Positions 26,263-38,800 are shown, counted from the stretch's first letter. The stretch is 64,000 nt of DNA from Gossypium raimondii (GCF_025698545.1 NC_068569.1:12338001-12402000); one strand, 5' to 3'. Notes: a model not told the origin generated them from the letters alone. Numbers and translations: made by a program.

Positions 26263-26718
26263 AGGGAAAATATCACTAAATTACTAGTAAGTTTACGTTT
26301 TGCTCATTCAATTGTAAAAAATTACAAAATGGTCATTGGACTTTTTTTTTTCTAAACTTCAGCTAGCGAGCTCCAAATAACGATTTGACAATCAGTGTTG
26401 TGGACGAGTAGGTGAACATACCTTAGATCCAAGATGTTCTGACGGTCAGTGTCGGAGATAGGAGAAGAAAGTAGCTGTGATTTTAGTTTGCAGATTCGTG
26501 CATTCAAAGTCGTGAAAAAAAATGGAACTATAAAAAAGAAGAGGGAGGAAAGCATTCGATTGGTGTAGGTGGTGTAAACGGAAAAGGCCATACAACAGTG
26601 GTTTTAACAATTCAATGACTTAAATAAAAACTTTTAAATAATTTAATAATCAATTTTGTAACTTTTTAAAATTAAATAATCAAAACATAACTTATTAATA
26701 ATTTAATGAAAATTACCC
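26263..26718 (+). mobile_element. Mutator-like MITE with perfect 9-bp target duplication
   Basis: A 456-bp element between perfect TAAAATTAA duplications (26254-26262 and 26719-26727), the size expected for Mutator-type insertions. The arms start AGGGAAAATATCACTAAATT and, inward from the right, GGGTAATTTTCATTAAATTA, and remain similar for about 90 bases. The core contains CTTAGATCCAAGATG and GATTTGACAATCAGTG; the same core occurs in reverse orientation in the element at 46.0-46.6 kb. A short antisense ORF here looks incidental. Confidence 0.75.
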
Positions 26719-26727
26719 TAAAATTAA

Positions 26728-28197
26728 CCAGATTTCTGCAGTAACATAAGTTGGACAAGAAGCCCGTCTTGTCTGAGTACTATTATCTTCCAAATGAAAA
26801 AGGAAAAAGAAATTCAAATTAAAAGTCATTACAAACTTTGAAAAAAAATGATGTTAAAATATGCCCCATTGGCTTCAGGGTCACTTCTTTTTGTTCTTAA
26901 TTTTAACCACTTTTTTTAGACTTTGGGGTGATCCCGGTGCGATATGTTTGGTACTTTAATTTGGCTGTGATTCTTTTTGTAATACCCCTACTATTTTCTT
27001 GCTTTCTCTTCTTCCATGATTTCTATTTCATTTAAGGGGAGTCTTTGTTTTCTTTTTCCTTTCTAAAGATACCTTTCTTGCATTTCATCGTCTTAGAAAA
27101 GTAACAATAACTTGCATGCATAAACAGGGCCGAAATTAGTAAAAATAAAATTATATTTTGGATAAAAATTTGATTTAATTTTTTAAAATTTATAAATATA
27201 GAAGTTATTAAAATGATAAAATTATATTTTACTATCATAAAATTATAATTTAATTTCAGAAGGTCAAAAATAATGAAGAAATAATTTGTGTGAGATAAAA
27301 TTGTGTTTATATACAATTTAGAACACGACCACATGTGTAACTTTACACTTTTTTTTTTATTGTGTGACGAATAAAATTTATATAAATAAATTAATAAAAT
27401 TTCAAATATAAAATAGTAAAATATACAAATATGAGACACACGTGATTATTAAATTCACCGTTTACTATAATAATGTTGGAATAGGACAGGAATACTTTTA
27501 GAGTTGGCTTTTAGTGTACTTTGAATGACTAGTTTTTTATAAGCAATATTAAAATTCTTAATATTTTATTTACGAGGTCTGTATATATATTACAAAGCAT
27601 TGTTTGGCTTTGCTCTCTAGCTAGCTAGGAATAGCATAAATAATGTCCAATATAAACTTAAGTAGGGTGTTTTTTTGTTCTTCCTGATAGGTATTGTAGG
27701 TTAAATTTCACCAAAAAAGTTAGACTTAAAAATTGTTTTAGTGAATAGGTTGATTTTTAAAATATTTATCGGAATAGATTGATTTTGGAAAGAAAGTAAA
27801 AATGTGTTCAACATGACACACTTTTTTGCATAGTCAAAGTAAAAATATGCTTAGTTGGACTCATTTTCAGTTGATTGTGTTTTTCTACAAAGTCAGTTGA
27901 AAATGCGTCTAGCCCTCTCTCCAAAATCGACTTATTCCAATAAATATATGAGAAATCGACCTATTCTCTCAAAATTTTTTAAAACTAACTTTTTTTAGTT
28001 AATTTAGCCCTTATTTTAAACAAGGATAGACCCAATTAACTACTGTAATTATTTTTTAATAATATTGAGTAAATCTTACTTTAAATCACAATGTCTAAAA
28101 CATTTTTTATCCTAAACTTTGAAATCGGTAGAAAATAAACTCTTTAGGATTAATGTTAGAAATTCTAAGGCGCAACTTGAATAATAACAATAATAAA

Positions 28198-28228
<31 letters not shown>

Positions 28229-28347
28229 TATTATTATTATTATTGTTATTATTATTATTAGAAATAGAAGAAAATATGAATGGTTTAAAAACAAACCATA
28301 ATAATTTGATTGTTTCTTGACAAACACCGCTTCTATATGCATTTAAT
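26728..28347. other. AT-rich spacer
   Basis: No gene recognised. The 27680-28020 part contains a short fold-back-like pair (GGTTGATTTTTAAAATATTT against the complement near 27950), possibly another old MITE. Confidence 0.45.
28195..28262. repeat. Palindromic (AAT)n/(ATT)n microsatellite
   Basis: About 35 bases of AAT triplets run directly into ATT triplets around the centre AATATATT, so the strand can fold on itself as one long hairpin. Confidence 0.9.
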
Positions 28348-28356
28348 GATTATTCC

Positions 28357-29257
28357 AGGTCCAAAAAAAGTCACTTTTTTTAAATTTATCGAAATAGGCT
28401 CGGTATTTTATTATTTACCGAAATGGGCCATTTTTCCTTAAATCGCGTCCACGTCAGCGTGCTTTGTTGACGTGGACACAAATAACGCTAACGTCAGCAA
28501 AGCGCGCTGACGTGGACGCGATTTGCTGACATGTCCCCTGACTTCGCGCTGACGTGGACGCGATTTAGGGGAAAAAGGGCCCATTCCGGTAAATAATAAA
28601 ATACCGGGCCCATTTCGGTAAATTTAAAAAAAAAAGTAGCTTTTTTTGGTATTTTGCCCTTTCATTTGTTTGACGGATATGTGCTGCTTATCAAGACGAG
28701 TCAATTCTCCGGCCATTGCTGAAATCGTACAAATTTTTACGATTTAAAAAATAATTTTTTTTAAAATTATTTAAAAATAGGGATTTAAGAGAAATTTAAG
28801 AGCAAATTGAGATTAAATATGGATTTGAGAGAAATTTGGAAGGAAATTGAGAGCAAATTGAGAGGAAATTTGAGAGAGGATTAGTTTGTGAAAAAAAAAT
28901 AAAGGGTGGGGGTATTTATAATTTTTTTTGACCCGTTGGGGGGGGCAACGGTTAAAAAAATGACCATTGCACTGTTCACGCGCAGGGAAATCGCGTCCCC
29001 AAGGGCGCGCTACGTGGCAGCAAATCGTGTCCACGTCAGCGCGCTTTGCTGACGTGGACACAAATAGCACTTACGTGGACGCTATTTGTTCCACGTCAGC
29101 AAAGCGCGCTGACGTGGACGCGATTTGCTGACACGTCCCTTGACTTCGCGCTGACGTGGACGCGATTTAGGAGAAAATGGCCCATTCCGGTAAATAATAA
29201 AATATCGGGCCCATTTCGGTAAATTTAAAAAAAATAATTTTTTTTAGTATTTTGCCC
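28357..29257. mobile_element. Composite CpG-rich palindromic Mutator-like element
   Basis: A 901-bp element with long inverted ends: the left arm runs from AGGTCCAAAAAAAGTCAC through ACCGAAATGGGCC, and the right arm mirrors it ending TTGCCC. Flanking 9-mers GATTATTCC (28348-28356) and GATTACTCC (29258-29266) differ at one base, as in an aged Mutator-type duplication. Inside are two modules (about 28445-28572 and 29025-29168) packed with GACGTGGACGCGATTT, GTCCACGTCAGCG and their complements. A second inner copy of the right terminus ends at about 28662, so the element is composite. CpG density is far above the surroundings. No transposase seen; a minus-strand ORF at 29070-28813 spans part of the core but I do not recognise it as a protein. 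Confidence 0.72.
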
Positions 29258-29266
29258 GATTACTCC

Positions 29267-31462
29267 CAAGTTAAACAGAATTTGTTCAGTTTTCAGCAAT
29301 TTAAAGCACCATTTTTACAACGCCCAACGATTTTCATGAAACATCAAATTTACTTTAACCTTCAAATATTCTTAATTTTTTATTATATTTATAATTGATT
29401 CACATATTCCTAATAAAAGTAAAGAAAATTATGTTTATGATTCGAATTCATTACGTAGATTTTTGAAGTAAACATCTAATGTGGTTAGCCAACGAGCTAA
29501 GTTCCAAATTTCATATATTTTTAATTGATTTTATGATTATATAAATTTTTATATAATATTTATAATTATTCATAACTTAGCCACATTCTTTAAATAAGAG
29601 AATATATGCGATTCAAGACGCTTCAATTTATATCCTCCTGTATTAGCAATAATGTTAATATCAATTAAGCTCAAGTTAAAATTCAACCGGTTTATATAAT
29701 TTTTTAATAAAGTATTAAATTTATGGTTTTAATGATTAATTAGAATTTAAATTCAACTAATAAGCTTTAGTTTATCAACAAGGTTGTACTCCATATTTAA
29801 GATTCACAATTTATAAATAGGTGAACTCCTCCTAAATTTTTTAATTAATTAAGTAAACTTGAATTAATAATTTAATTTAACAAAAAATTAATTAAAAATG
29901 GAATTTAGATAATTAGAAGAAAATGATTGAAACAATGCAAGTTAAAGTAGTAAATGACCGTACTCATGGCCTTAAAGTCGTAGAGAGTTTCTAAAACAGT
30001 CCAACATTTCTAGTCTCAAAAACTTGCTACTTACGGACATTTTAGTCGCTATCTTCTTTCGGCCACGACTTTTCGGACCATGTTCTCATATTAGAAAAAA
30101 ACCACCTCATTCGTCTTAATTCAAATTCTCTCTCCCGGCGTCTAATCTTATCATCAATTTTGTATTTTTTGGATTGTTTTAGTCAATGGTAGGGATATCC
30201 AAATTTGAATTTTCGATCTGTATCAACTAAAACTTTTTCTTTTTTCTTTTTAATTCTTGAAACTATTTTATAATATAAGTTGTATTTGATTTCTTAAAAT
30301 ATTTTATATTTTCATTTTCTATTTCTTTTAAATTGAAAATTACATTTATAAAATAAAATTTATTTTTAATAATGAAAATGTGAAAACACTTTTATTCTCA
30401 TTTTCTTAAAATATAATAATAAACTTAAATCTAGGTGAAAATAGTATAGGAATTGGGAAAATAATTTTTTTGATATCCGGTACTATGCGGTTTATGTTTA
30501 AATTTTGTGAACTCTCAAGATTTACAAATATCTAATCAGAATGCTAAGCTACTAAAATCTTCAAAACTTAGAACATGAAAATAAAAGTGCCTTGTTTTGG
30601 GATGCAACCACAGATAATAGCAGATTGTATGGAAAAACCTTGAGTAAAAATATCAGATTGTTTGGCTAGAAAATGACGTTACTGTTGTCCATATTATTAA
30701 AAATGTAAGAGTAATGGGGAACAGCAGGCATTGTATTGTACATATGCATGAGATGAGAAAGAGACGGCAAACTTCCCCTGCATTTGATCCCAAACAAAAA
30801 ACACCACCTCCATTTCTGCCCAATACCTTCAACCTCGTGGGCTCCATCACCCACCGACCTTCCTTTCCAACCCGACCCTACTAACACTCATTTATCATCA
30901 TCTCTTCTACTATTACTATATGTATTCCCAAATCCAAAGTAGTCGAAAAGATTTTACTTAATTGCCTGACTGAGGTTAATCTAATTTGTTACTCTCTTCA
31001 AGATTTTTTCAAAAAAATGATGTTGTATTGTGTTTTAAGCTTTGTCAATTCTTGAACGGAAAGAATCCAATTTGTTGTTTTTTTTTTTAAATGATTATCT
31101 TATCTAATTTACTTACTGGGTTTTGGTGAAAGAATGATAATGAAAACTATAGTTTACTAATTTCAACCATGGGAGTAAAAAAACTGAAGTAAGAAAAATC
31201 TAAGGCCTTTGCATCTTTTTTCCCGCGCTTTAAATCCCACTTTTTTCATTGTTTTCAATCCCACCACCACCGTCTATGTCTTCAATCTTGTACTAAAAAT
31301 AATATGTCTTCTTTGTTGCTTTCCTAACATATCACATTCACTTTCTTTCCCCCAAATTTACTCTCTTTTTTGTTTTTTCTTTTAAGGTTACAATAACCCA
31401 AAATCTTTTGTTATCATTTTCATGCTCTCAACTCTAATTCCTTCTGATTTCGTCTCTCATAA
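29267..31462. other. AT-rich spacer and GIL1-like promoter
   Basis: No gene recognised. The last few hundred bases before 31463, with C/T-rich stretches at 31260-31380, are the likely promoter and leader of the DUF641 gene. Confidence 0.5.
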
Positions 31463-32860
31463 ATGGAAACAATCAAACCCAAATCAGCTTTAACAAACAG
31501 CAACAACAAGAGCAGGCTAGCAAGGACTTTCCAAAAAGTCATCAACCTAAGAACCGCCACGAAAATCGCTTCCAGCAATGGGGTTGGGATCTGTGTTCTC
31601 GCATCCCAACGCAAATTGCCGCACCATGGTTCAACTCCAGACCGGAAAACTTCTTCCCATGCACCAAACAACTCCATGGTTAAGCAAAAAGCGGTATTGG
31701 AAGCGCTGCTTGCTAAGGTTTTCGCCAGTGTTACTTCCATCAAAGCCGCTTATGCCGAGCTGCAACTGGCTCAGCATCCTTACAACAGTGACGCTATTCA
31801 GGCTTCGGACCAAGCTGTCGTGGAAGAGCTCCGAGCACTTTCGGAGGTGAAGCGCAAGTTTTTGAAGAAAGAGCTTGATCTTTCACCTCAGGTTACTTTA
31901 ATGCTCGCTGAGATTCAAGAACAGCAAAGCTTGATGCGAACTTACGGAATCACGATCAAGAAGCTGGAGTCCGATGTGGAGGAAAAAGGTTCGGACATTG
32001 CTTTACTTCGTAAGCAGCTTGAAGAATGCACGACCTTTAACAAGTCCTTGGAAAAGAAACTAAACGCCAGCGGGCCTTTGTCCATGTTCGATGATTTCCA
32101 GTTCACGAAGTTGAATCCAAGTCATTTCGTGCAAGTTCTACACTTTTGTTTGAGATCTGCTCGCAGTTTTGTGAAGGTGATGGTCAAGGAAATGGAGTCG
32201 GCAAAATGGGATCTTGATGCAGCTGCTAAAACCATTGAACCTGGAGCTGTTTTTGCAAGAGAAAGCCATAAGTGCTTTGCATTTGAATCCTTTGTGTGTA
32301 GAACAATGTTGGAAGGTTTCGACTCCCCTGATTTTGGGGTCGCAAAAGAGTCTGACTCAAAAAGACTTGACCCCGAGCAGCATTTCAACACATTCAAGAC
32401 CCTGAAATCTGCACACCCTAAATCGTTTTTAGCTCAAAACCCAAGCTCTTCTTTAGCTAGATTCACCAGAACCAAGTACCTCAACCTTGTCCATGCTAAA
32501 ATGGAGTGTTCCTTTTTCGGGAACTTGAACCAAAGGAAGCTAGTTACCTCCGGTGGGTTCCCGGATACAGCTTTTTTCACAGCTTTTGCAGAGATGTCTA
32601 GGCGGTTTTGGCTCTTGCATTGCTTGGGATTTTCAATGCATGAACAAGTTTCGATCTTTCAGGTAAAGAAAGACTGTAGCTTCTCGGAGATTTACATGGA
32701 AAATGTGACTGAAGAATCACTTTTATCGGGCGAAATCAACGATGGCAATGTTGACGTTAGGGTCAGTTTCACGGTGGTTCCAGGGTTTAAGATTGGTGCA
32801 ACTGTGATACAAAGTCAAGTTTATTTGTCTCCGGTGATTACTCCTCCGGTCAGTCGTTGA
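31463..32860 (+). CDS. GIL1-like DUF641 protein (GRAVITROPIC IN THE LIGHT 1 family)
   Basis: Intronless, 465 residues. Arabidopsis GIL1 is needed for light-dependent randomisation of hypocotyl growth, and relatives include the IRK-interacting protein; the molecular role is not well defined. Visible features: a basic N-terminus; the DUF641 helical region at about residues 72-200 (KAVLEALLAKVFASVTSIKA, then LRALSEVKRKFLKKEL) followed by a coiled-coil-like stretch (ESDVEEKGSDIALLRKQLEE); LNPSHFVQV at 217-225; the C-terminal GIL1 domain with VFARESHKCFAFESFVCRTM, KYLNLVHAKMECSFFGNL and RRFWLLHCLGFSM. The length is normal for the family. It converges with the TPS gene downstream. The long antisense frame over its 5' half is a shadow. 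Confidence 0.93.
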   Translation: METIKPKSALTNSNNKSRLARTFQKVINLRTATKIASSNGVGICVLASQRKLPHHGSTPDRKTSSHAPNNSMVKQKAVLEALLAKVFASVTSIKAAYAELQLAQHPYNSDAIQASDQAVVEELRALSEVKRKFLKKELDLSPQVTLMLAEIQEQQSLMRTYGITIKKLESDVEEKGSDIALLRKQLEECTTFNKSLEKKLNASGPLSMFDDFQFTKLNPSHFVQVLHFCLRSARSFVKVMVKEMESAKWDLDAAAKTIEPGAVFARESHKCFAFESFVCRTMLEGFDSPDFGVAKESDSKRLDPEQHFNTFKTLKSAHPKSFLAQNPSSSLARFTRTKYLNLVHAKMECSFFGNLNQRKLVTSGGFPDTAFFTAFAEMSRRFWLLHCLGFSMHEQVSIFQVKKDCSFSEIYMENVTEESLLSGEINDGNVDVRVSFTVVPGFKIGATVIQSQVYLSPVITPPVSR

Positions 32861-35080
32861 TTTTCCTTTTTCTTTCTTTTTGGATAATTCATGTATAGTA
32901 GTACTTCATTTAATAGATGAAACGTGTTAAGCCATCCGCGCTCGTTTTTGGTTGCACGCGCCGCTAGGTGAGTGCTATTTGCAAGCGTGTGTTTGAAGGG
33001 TTTTAAGTTTAGTTTCCACTTCCACTTTAGAACTTAGAAGTGCACTTATCTCCCATGTTATGGGAAGAAAGCGGAGCGTGGGGTGGCGCGTCAGTCCTGG
33101 CCTGTGGAGTAGTAGTCATCTCGACCCATACCCCAAACTACACAAGGAGCAAGAGGAGGTGTAGTTTAGGTTATGGGAGAGAGCAAGGTCTTCTTTAAAA
33201 AAAAAGCTTTAGTTTTATGATAGAGAAAGAAAACATGTTATGGAGAAAAAAAGCTGTATGTCAATATAATATAATTGTAGAAGTGTAATATGCCCAAAAA
33301 ATCAAAGGCAAGAATTGCAAGTTGCACCGGATGAATATTTTTAAAGCTATGATTAGCTTTGCGGTAATGCATGAACAATCTTGTGTTTTTCCCCCTTTTT
33401 TGAATATTCAATTCTTTACGTGTCAAATGTATCAGCTCATTTAATATTCCTAATACTGGGAAATGATAGTTCTCCCAATTAGCATGACAAATGCTTTTTG
33501 GTTCCTCCAGTATTTCCATAATCCTCCTGATTTATGGCAAAACTTCACGATCAAATATCAAATTCCGACTGTAAATTGTTGTTCTTCCTTCAAAACAGCA
33601 TTTTTATCTTCATGGGTGGTTTGGGTCGAATACAACTAGGTAGGTATAACATTGGGGGAAGCAATGTAGGGCCAGATAATTAAAAACAATACTATAATTT
33701 AAGGAAAGTGAGGTTACATGCTGTATTTGCAAAATATCAGCAAAAAGGTTCACGGGCTCTGCTCTCTTCTCTGTGCTATGGGAGTTTTTTTTTTTTACCT
33801 CATTTCGTTGCAACGTTTAGCTATGCTCAGTGCAACCAGACATGAAGCCGACAGTCCTTGATTGATTGCCAGTTCGTTTTGGGTTTTCGAAAAGACAATA
33901 AATGTGTGCGGGAAACAAAAACTTATGCTTACTAAATTTTGTCTTTCCCACGAGAGGACATGATTACTAGTAATTCAATCCATTCAACTTCCTTCAAATT
34001 TGCACCCTTTGGTAATGCTACTAATCACTAATTTAATTCATGTTTATTGTCCAAAGGTTAGTCTATGCAGTTCAACCTAACGGTAAAGCATGAGATAAAT
34101 AGGATCCAAAGAGGAAGACTTAAAAAATATTTTAACAGTACGGCCACATCAAAGATGAAAACATAAAAGGAAAATTATTTGCTATGATACGAGGTTCTAA
34201 CACTTTTTAGATAAAATAAATGTTATAGGCTGGTGTGGTCTTTGGTTACTTAAAGGGTTATATGCTGGCATGGCATCTACATGAGCTAACTGCAAACTGT
34301 TTCCACGTGACTTCATTAGCTGGGTCAATGGGTCAGGACCCATGACCCACATCCATCTCTTCATTAGACCACGTTCATGAAATTCAATAACCTAAAGTAT
34401 TTTACACATCGTTTTATTTATCTTGGACTAGCAGAGTATCCTACTTAATTATTTCTCACTTCTGAATTCAGTTCATATTTTAGTTTAACAAAAAAAGGCC
34501 CCTACTTTGTTCCCGCTTTCAACAGTCAGTTTCCAATAGAATGTAAGCATAGAAAAACTAGCTCCAATATTTCTATAAAATTTAATGAAGGTTAAGAAAA
34601 GTATCCAATTGGGAAAAAAATCACTCAAAATAACATGTGTACGAGTTCATTCAACAGGATGACTTTCGCAACCAGCTGAGACCTGTGCTAGTGTTACCGC
34701 CACCAGGAAGAAGTTTGGTCATTGTGAGAAATTAATGATACTTATATGGATGTACTGCAATTAAATACATACCATGTGGATGTTATGACTGCACAAAAGG
34801 AAAGGTTGGTAACCTTGATGCTTTTTGCTGGAGATGCATCTTTCAATTCCACGAATGAGCCAGCAGGGTCCCTCTTACCCTATCACAGTTCTCCACATCT
34901 ATGCCTCAAATGGCCAAATAATCAGACAGAAGGCCCCGGCATATTATTTTCAGCAGACAACTCCCAAACCTAGCAGAAAATTGATATCTACCTTCGTCAG
35001 AGGTCAGGCATGTCCTTCTTCCCAACTGGTTGAAAGGATAACATGCACAGAGTTTTCTCTAAAGCCATCGAGGATATGTT
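32861..35080. other. Convergent 3' region between GIL1-like and TPS genes
   Basis: Holds both 3' UTRs at its ends. The middle is AT-rich with a somewhat GC-richer patch near 33060-33180. No coding sequence recognised. Confidence 0.5.
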
Positions 35081-38000
35081 TCAAATGGAGTCTTCTGATC
35101 TGGTATCTGAGAAGGGTTCAGGATCTGAAGCTTCTGCAAGAGATTCAAGCATGTTTACAACCTCAGCTGGGTCATCCAAATAATACTTGGCTTTGCTAGG
35201 TTTCTGACCAACTGTGCAGGCAAATACGGATGTATTCGAGGAGAGGACACCACTGGAAATTGCACTACTGATTATCTCAAACATCTCCTCATCAGATCTG
35301 TCATCGCCAATGCAGAGAACAAAATCAGCCTGCCTTCCACTCTCAGCCATGGTTGTGAAGATCTTTTCGGCAACCACACCTTTACTGACTCCCTAAAAGC
35401 AACAGTAAATGTTGATTCAACATCATGCATTCATCAAATTGTGAACCCAAAGTTATCACATCACAATTCACAAATAACCAATTTAAAGAAATCCCTCCAA
35501 AACTGATTGCATTATATTCAGGGCGGAAAAAAGAATGATATCTACTGACCCCCCCAAAAGCAACAGTAAATGTAAATGTTGATTCAACACCATGCATTTA
35601 TCAAATTGCAAAACCAAAGTTATTAGATAACAATTCACAAATAACCAATTAAAGAAAAAACTCTAAAGCTGATTGCATTATATTCAGGACTGAGAAGAAT
35701 GATATTTACTTGCTATATTTCTATTTGAAGCTTTTCTTACCCTTAATCCACAAAAGTTAATTTCTTCTTATTCAAAAAGTACTGCCTCAGTAATCTGAGA
35801 AGTACAAACTTACAACCTAAGCTTGGGACCAAGGCAAAGTACTCTATTACAATTACCATCAAAAGCATGCTGAAAAAAAAATACCAAAACAAAAGTCAAG
35901 TACATACCTGTGGTTTCACTTCGACAATAAACTGTCCACTTTTCACAGTCACAGGTTCATTTGCTAATACACTCTCAAGATGGTCTAACATCTCCTTGGC
36001 CTGGCTAGATCCAAAACCTGGGTCCGCATCGCGATGGTGCCAGACCAAAGCACTCTCCTTGGTTTCAATAGAGGAGCCATCAGTGGCCTCTGTATACAAC
36101 TTCATAACAGGCTCAGCTATTTCCTTCCACCCAAATTCACTATTCTGCCCACAAACTTCCCAATTGTCATTAGCAGACCACCTGAAATATAAACAACTCA
36201 AAATAAGTGCACCTACTGAAGAAACACTAAGAAAAAATGCTATAAGAACAAAGAAAGAAAAAATCACACCTCATGAAATAACCATGTTCAGCAGCAATAC
36301 CAAGTTTCTTACATGGAGAAAACCACTGGGCTAAACTGTCCCTTCCTCTTCCACTTACAACAAAGACAGTATTCTTGATATCACTGGAGAGTGTGTTTAT
36401 GATCGATATAACCTCTGAACTTGGAGTCTTGTTATGTGATGTTTGAGGCATTACTGTTCCATCATAGTCCAATAATATAGCCCTGTTTTTGGACCTCAGA
36501 TACACAGATACAATGTGATCAATAGACAACTTTCTGAAGTTAGGATCAAGAGCTACAACTCTGAATCCAAAGCTCAAACCAATTCCCCAACAACGTCTCC
36601 AGAAGTGGTCTTTACATGTCCTTTCCATATCTTGGAAGAAGCTCCGGGACCAAAATGCCACATCATGTGAGCTAACATACCTATAATGCTTCTCGTGGCG
36701 AAGCTGTTTCTCAGCATCAGCCATAGAGATTGCCTCATTCATTGCCTCGGCAGTTGTTTCAATATTCCAAGGATTTACCCGAATTGCACCACTGAGTGAA
36801 GGAGAGCAACCAATGAACTCTGATACAACTAGCATGCTCTTCTTGGACCCACTTGATTCTGAGGAAGACTCTGATTCAGATACTCCTTGCCGACACACAA
36901 TATACTCGTAAGGAGTAAGATTCATTCCATCCCTCACAGCTGTGACTACAACACACTCAGCTACACTGTAGTAAGCAACCCTTTCACTCAGGGATACAGG
37001 CCTATCAATGAAGACAATTGGTTCATAACCAGGTCGCCCAAAAGTCTCATTGATTCTCTTACAGCTTGCTGTTATTTCAGCCTGAATCTCCTCAAGATCT
37101 TGCCCTCTACCCCTGGCTGGGTTTGCGATCTGTACCAAAACTGCTCTCCCCTGCCACTTCGGGTGCTGTTTCAGCATCTGCTCCATTGCCAGCAGCTTCA
37201 AGTTGACACCCTTAAAGACATCCATATCATCGACTCCAAGCAATACAGTCTTTCCCTCAAACTGTTGTTTAAGCTCCCCTACTCTCCACTCCTTATCCGC
37301 AAGTCTCAATACAGACTCAATCTGAGCCATGTGGATTCCAACGGGCATGATTTTTATACCAATTGTCCTTCCATAGTACTCCACTCCAATATAACCTCTC
37401 TTTGACTGATACTCTAAACCTAACATTCGACTACAACAAGACAGAAAATGCCGAGCATAATCAAAAGTATGAAAACCAATTAGGTCTGAATTCAAGAGTG
37501 CCTTTAGGATCTCTTCCCTCACAGGTAAAGTCCTATATATCTCAGATGAAGGGAATGGACTATGAAGAAAAAACCCCATTCTCAATGTATTAAACCTTCT
37601 CCTCAAGAAGGTAGGTAGTACCATCAAATGATAGTCATGGATCCAAACATAATCATCTTCTGGGTTTATAACTTCAATAACCCTTTGAGAGAAAATCTTG
37701 TTAGCGGCAACATATGCCTCCCACAAAGACCTATAAAACCTGCCCCCATGATTTGCTGAAAATGGAAGCATATAATGGAAAAGAGGCCACAAATGCTGTT
37801 TACAGAAACCGTGATAAAACTTGGTCAAAATGTCAGGAGGAAGAAATGCAGGGACACACTTAAATCTATCCAACAAAAGCTGCGACACATCATCTTGTTC
37901 ACTTGGATCAACATCAACCTTCAAAGAACCAACATACAAAACCTCCATTTCTTCAGGCAAACCATCTTTTAATTGTAACAACAACGAATCATCATCCCAA

Positions 38001-38257
38001 CTAAAACTCCACCCTTTATTGTCAGGTCTACGCTTAGCTTTAACTGGGAGCTGATTAGCTACGATGATAATTCTGTCTTGAATAATCGAGGAGGGCACAT
38101 CTGAGGCCACACTATTAGCCTGGTCATCGTCAAGCTCTGAAATAACCCCTGGAACGGTCATTACTCGTGGCAGCCGTTTCTTTTCACGAGGTTGACCCAT
38201 TACCGGGAAATTACCAGAAGCTAGATCTAAAAGATTGGTATATGATTTTGACATCAT
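35081..38257 (-). CDS. TPS7: Class II trehalose-phosphate synthase/phosphatase-like protein, TPS7 type
   Basis: Three coding exons: 38257-36270, 36181-35908 and 35392-35081, in phase, giving 857 residues. Glycosyltransferase-20 domain at about 60-545 (IIIVANQLPVKAK, VWIHDYHLMVLPTFLRRR, HSPFPSSEIYR, GMNLTPYEYIVCRQG), then a trehalose-phosphatase-like domain with LDYDGT at 596-601, VSGRGR, and GDDRSD at 783-788. The N-terminus SYTNLLDLASGNFPVMG matches Arabidopsis TPS7. Class II proteins are thought to be regulators in trehalose-6-phosphate/SnRK1 signalling rather than active synthases. Consistent with that, the Arg of the bacterial OtsA SNR motif is Gln69 here (VANQLP), while both phosphatase boxes are intact. 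The two-intron layout is typical of class II genes. The start is the first of two adjacent Mets; the second is equally possible. Confidence 0.95.
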
Positions 38258-38800
38258 CTTTAACCTCTTTATTTAGATTTACCCTCAACAATAACTAATC
38301 AGAAAGACCTCTATACTATAAACACTACGCCTCAAGAATTCTAGTTCTCTTCCTCAAGTTATCTTCTAATTTGGCATGATCTGCATTAGGTATCATCAAA
38401 AGCATCATCTTTACATGAACAATAATACACAAGAATACATAAAACAAAGTAAACCCATGAATAAATTAGATCCCAAATTTAAAAAAGAGAAAGAAAAAGA
38501 AAAGAAAGAATATCATCCAAATGAATATTATATCAAAATTTAATCTAAACAAAACCCAGATGACTCCAAAATAATGGGAGCAAACTTGAAAAGAAAACGA
38601 ATCGATCACTGAAACTAGCCTTACCTTTCAAAGCACAAAGTTTGCGTCTTTAATGAAACCCTTTGGATCAAAATATGAAAGTAATGAAGAAAAAATTGGA
38701 ACTAACTTGAAAGGGGTTTCTTTTTGTGGAAGAAAAAATCTAGGGTTTGTTTTGGGTTTGTTTTGGTCCTCCCTTTATCTCATTCTCGAGGATCCACATT
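38258..38800 (-). promoter_or_regulatory. TPS 5' leader with probable leader intron
   Basis: On the minus strand, GAAAG before GTAAGG at 38625/38624 looks like a donor and TTTCTGATTAG near 38300 like an acceptor, giving a roughly 320-nt intron in the 5' UTR. The leader upstream is rich in C/T on the sense strand. Inferred from splice patterns. Confidence 0.4.

Noticed and set aside
26352..26591. 79-aa minus-strand frame with a hydrophobic start
   Set aside because: Lies entirely inside the Mutator-like MITE core; the inverted copy at 46 kb does not keep the frame open.
27032..27439. 135-aa minus-strand frame
   Set aside because: Low-complexity I/F/N/K/Y-rich translation of AT-rich DNA; no domain.
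28112..28342. 76-aa tyrosine-rich frame
   Set aside because: Produced by the AAT/ATT microsatellite.
28813..29070. 85-aa minus-strand frame in the palindromic element
   Set aside because: Overlaps the GC-rich repeat module; no recognisable protein family.
31420..31743. 107-aa minus-strand frame over the GIL1-like gene
   Set aside because: Lies antisense to the 5' part of a clearly coding gene; no domain; shadow of that coding bias.
36887..37405. 172-aa plus-strand frame
   Set aside because: Fully antisense to the TPS first exon; no features of its own.
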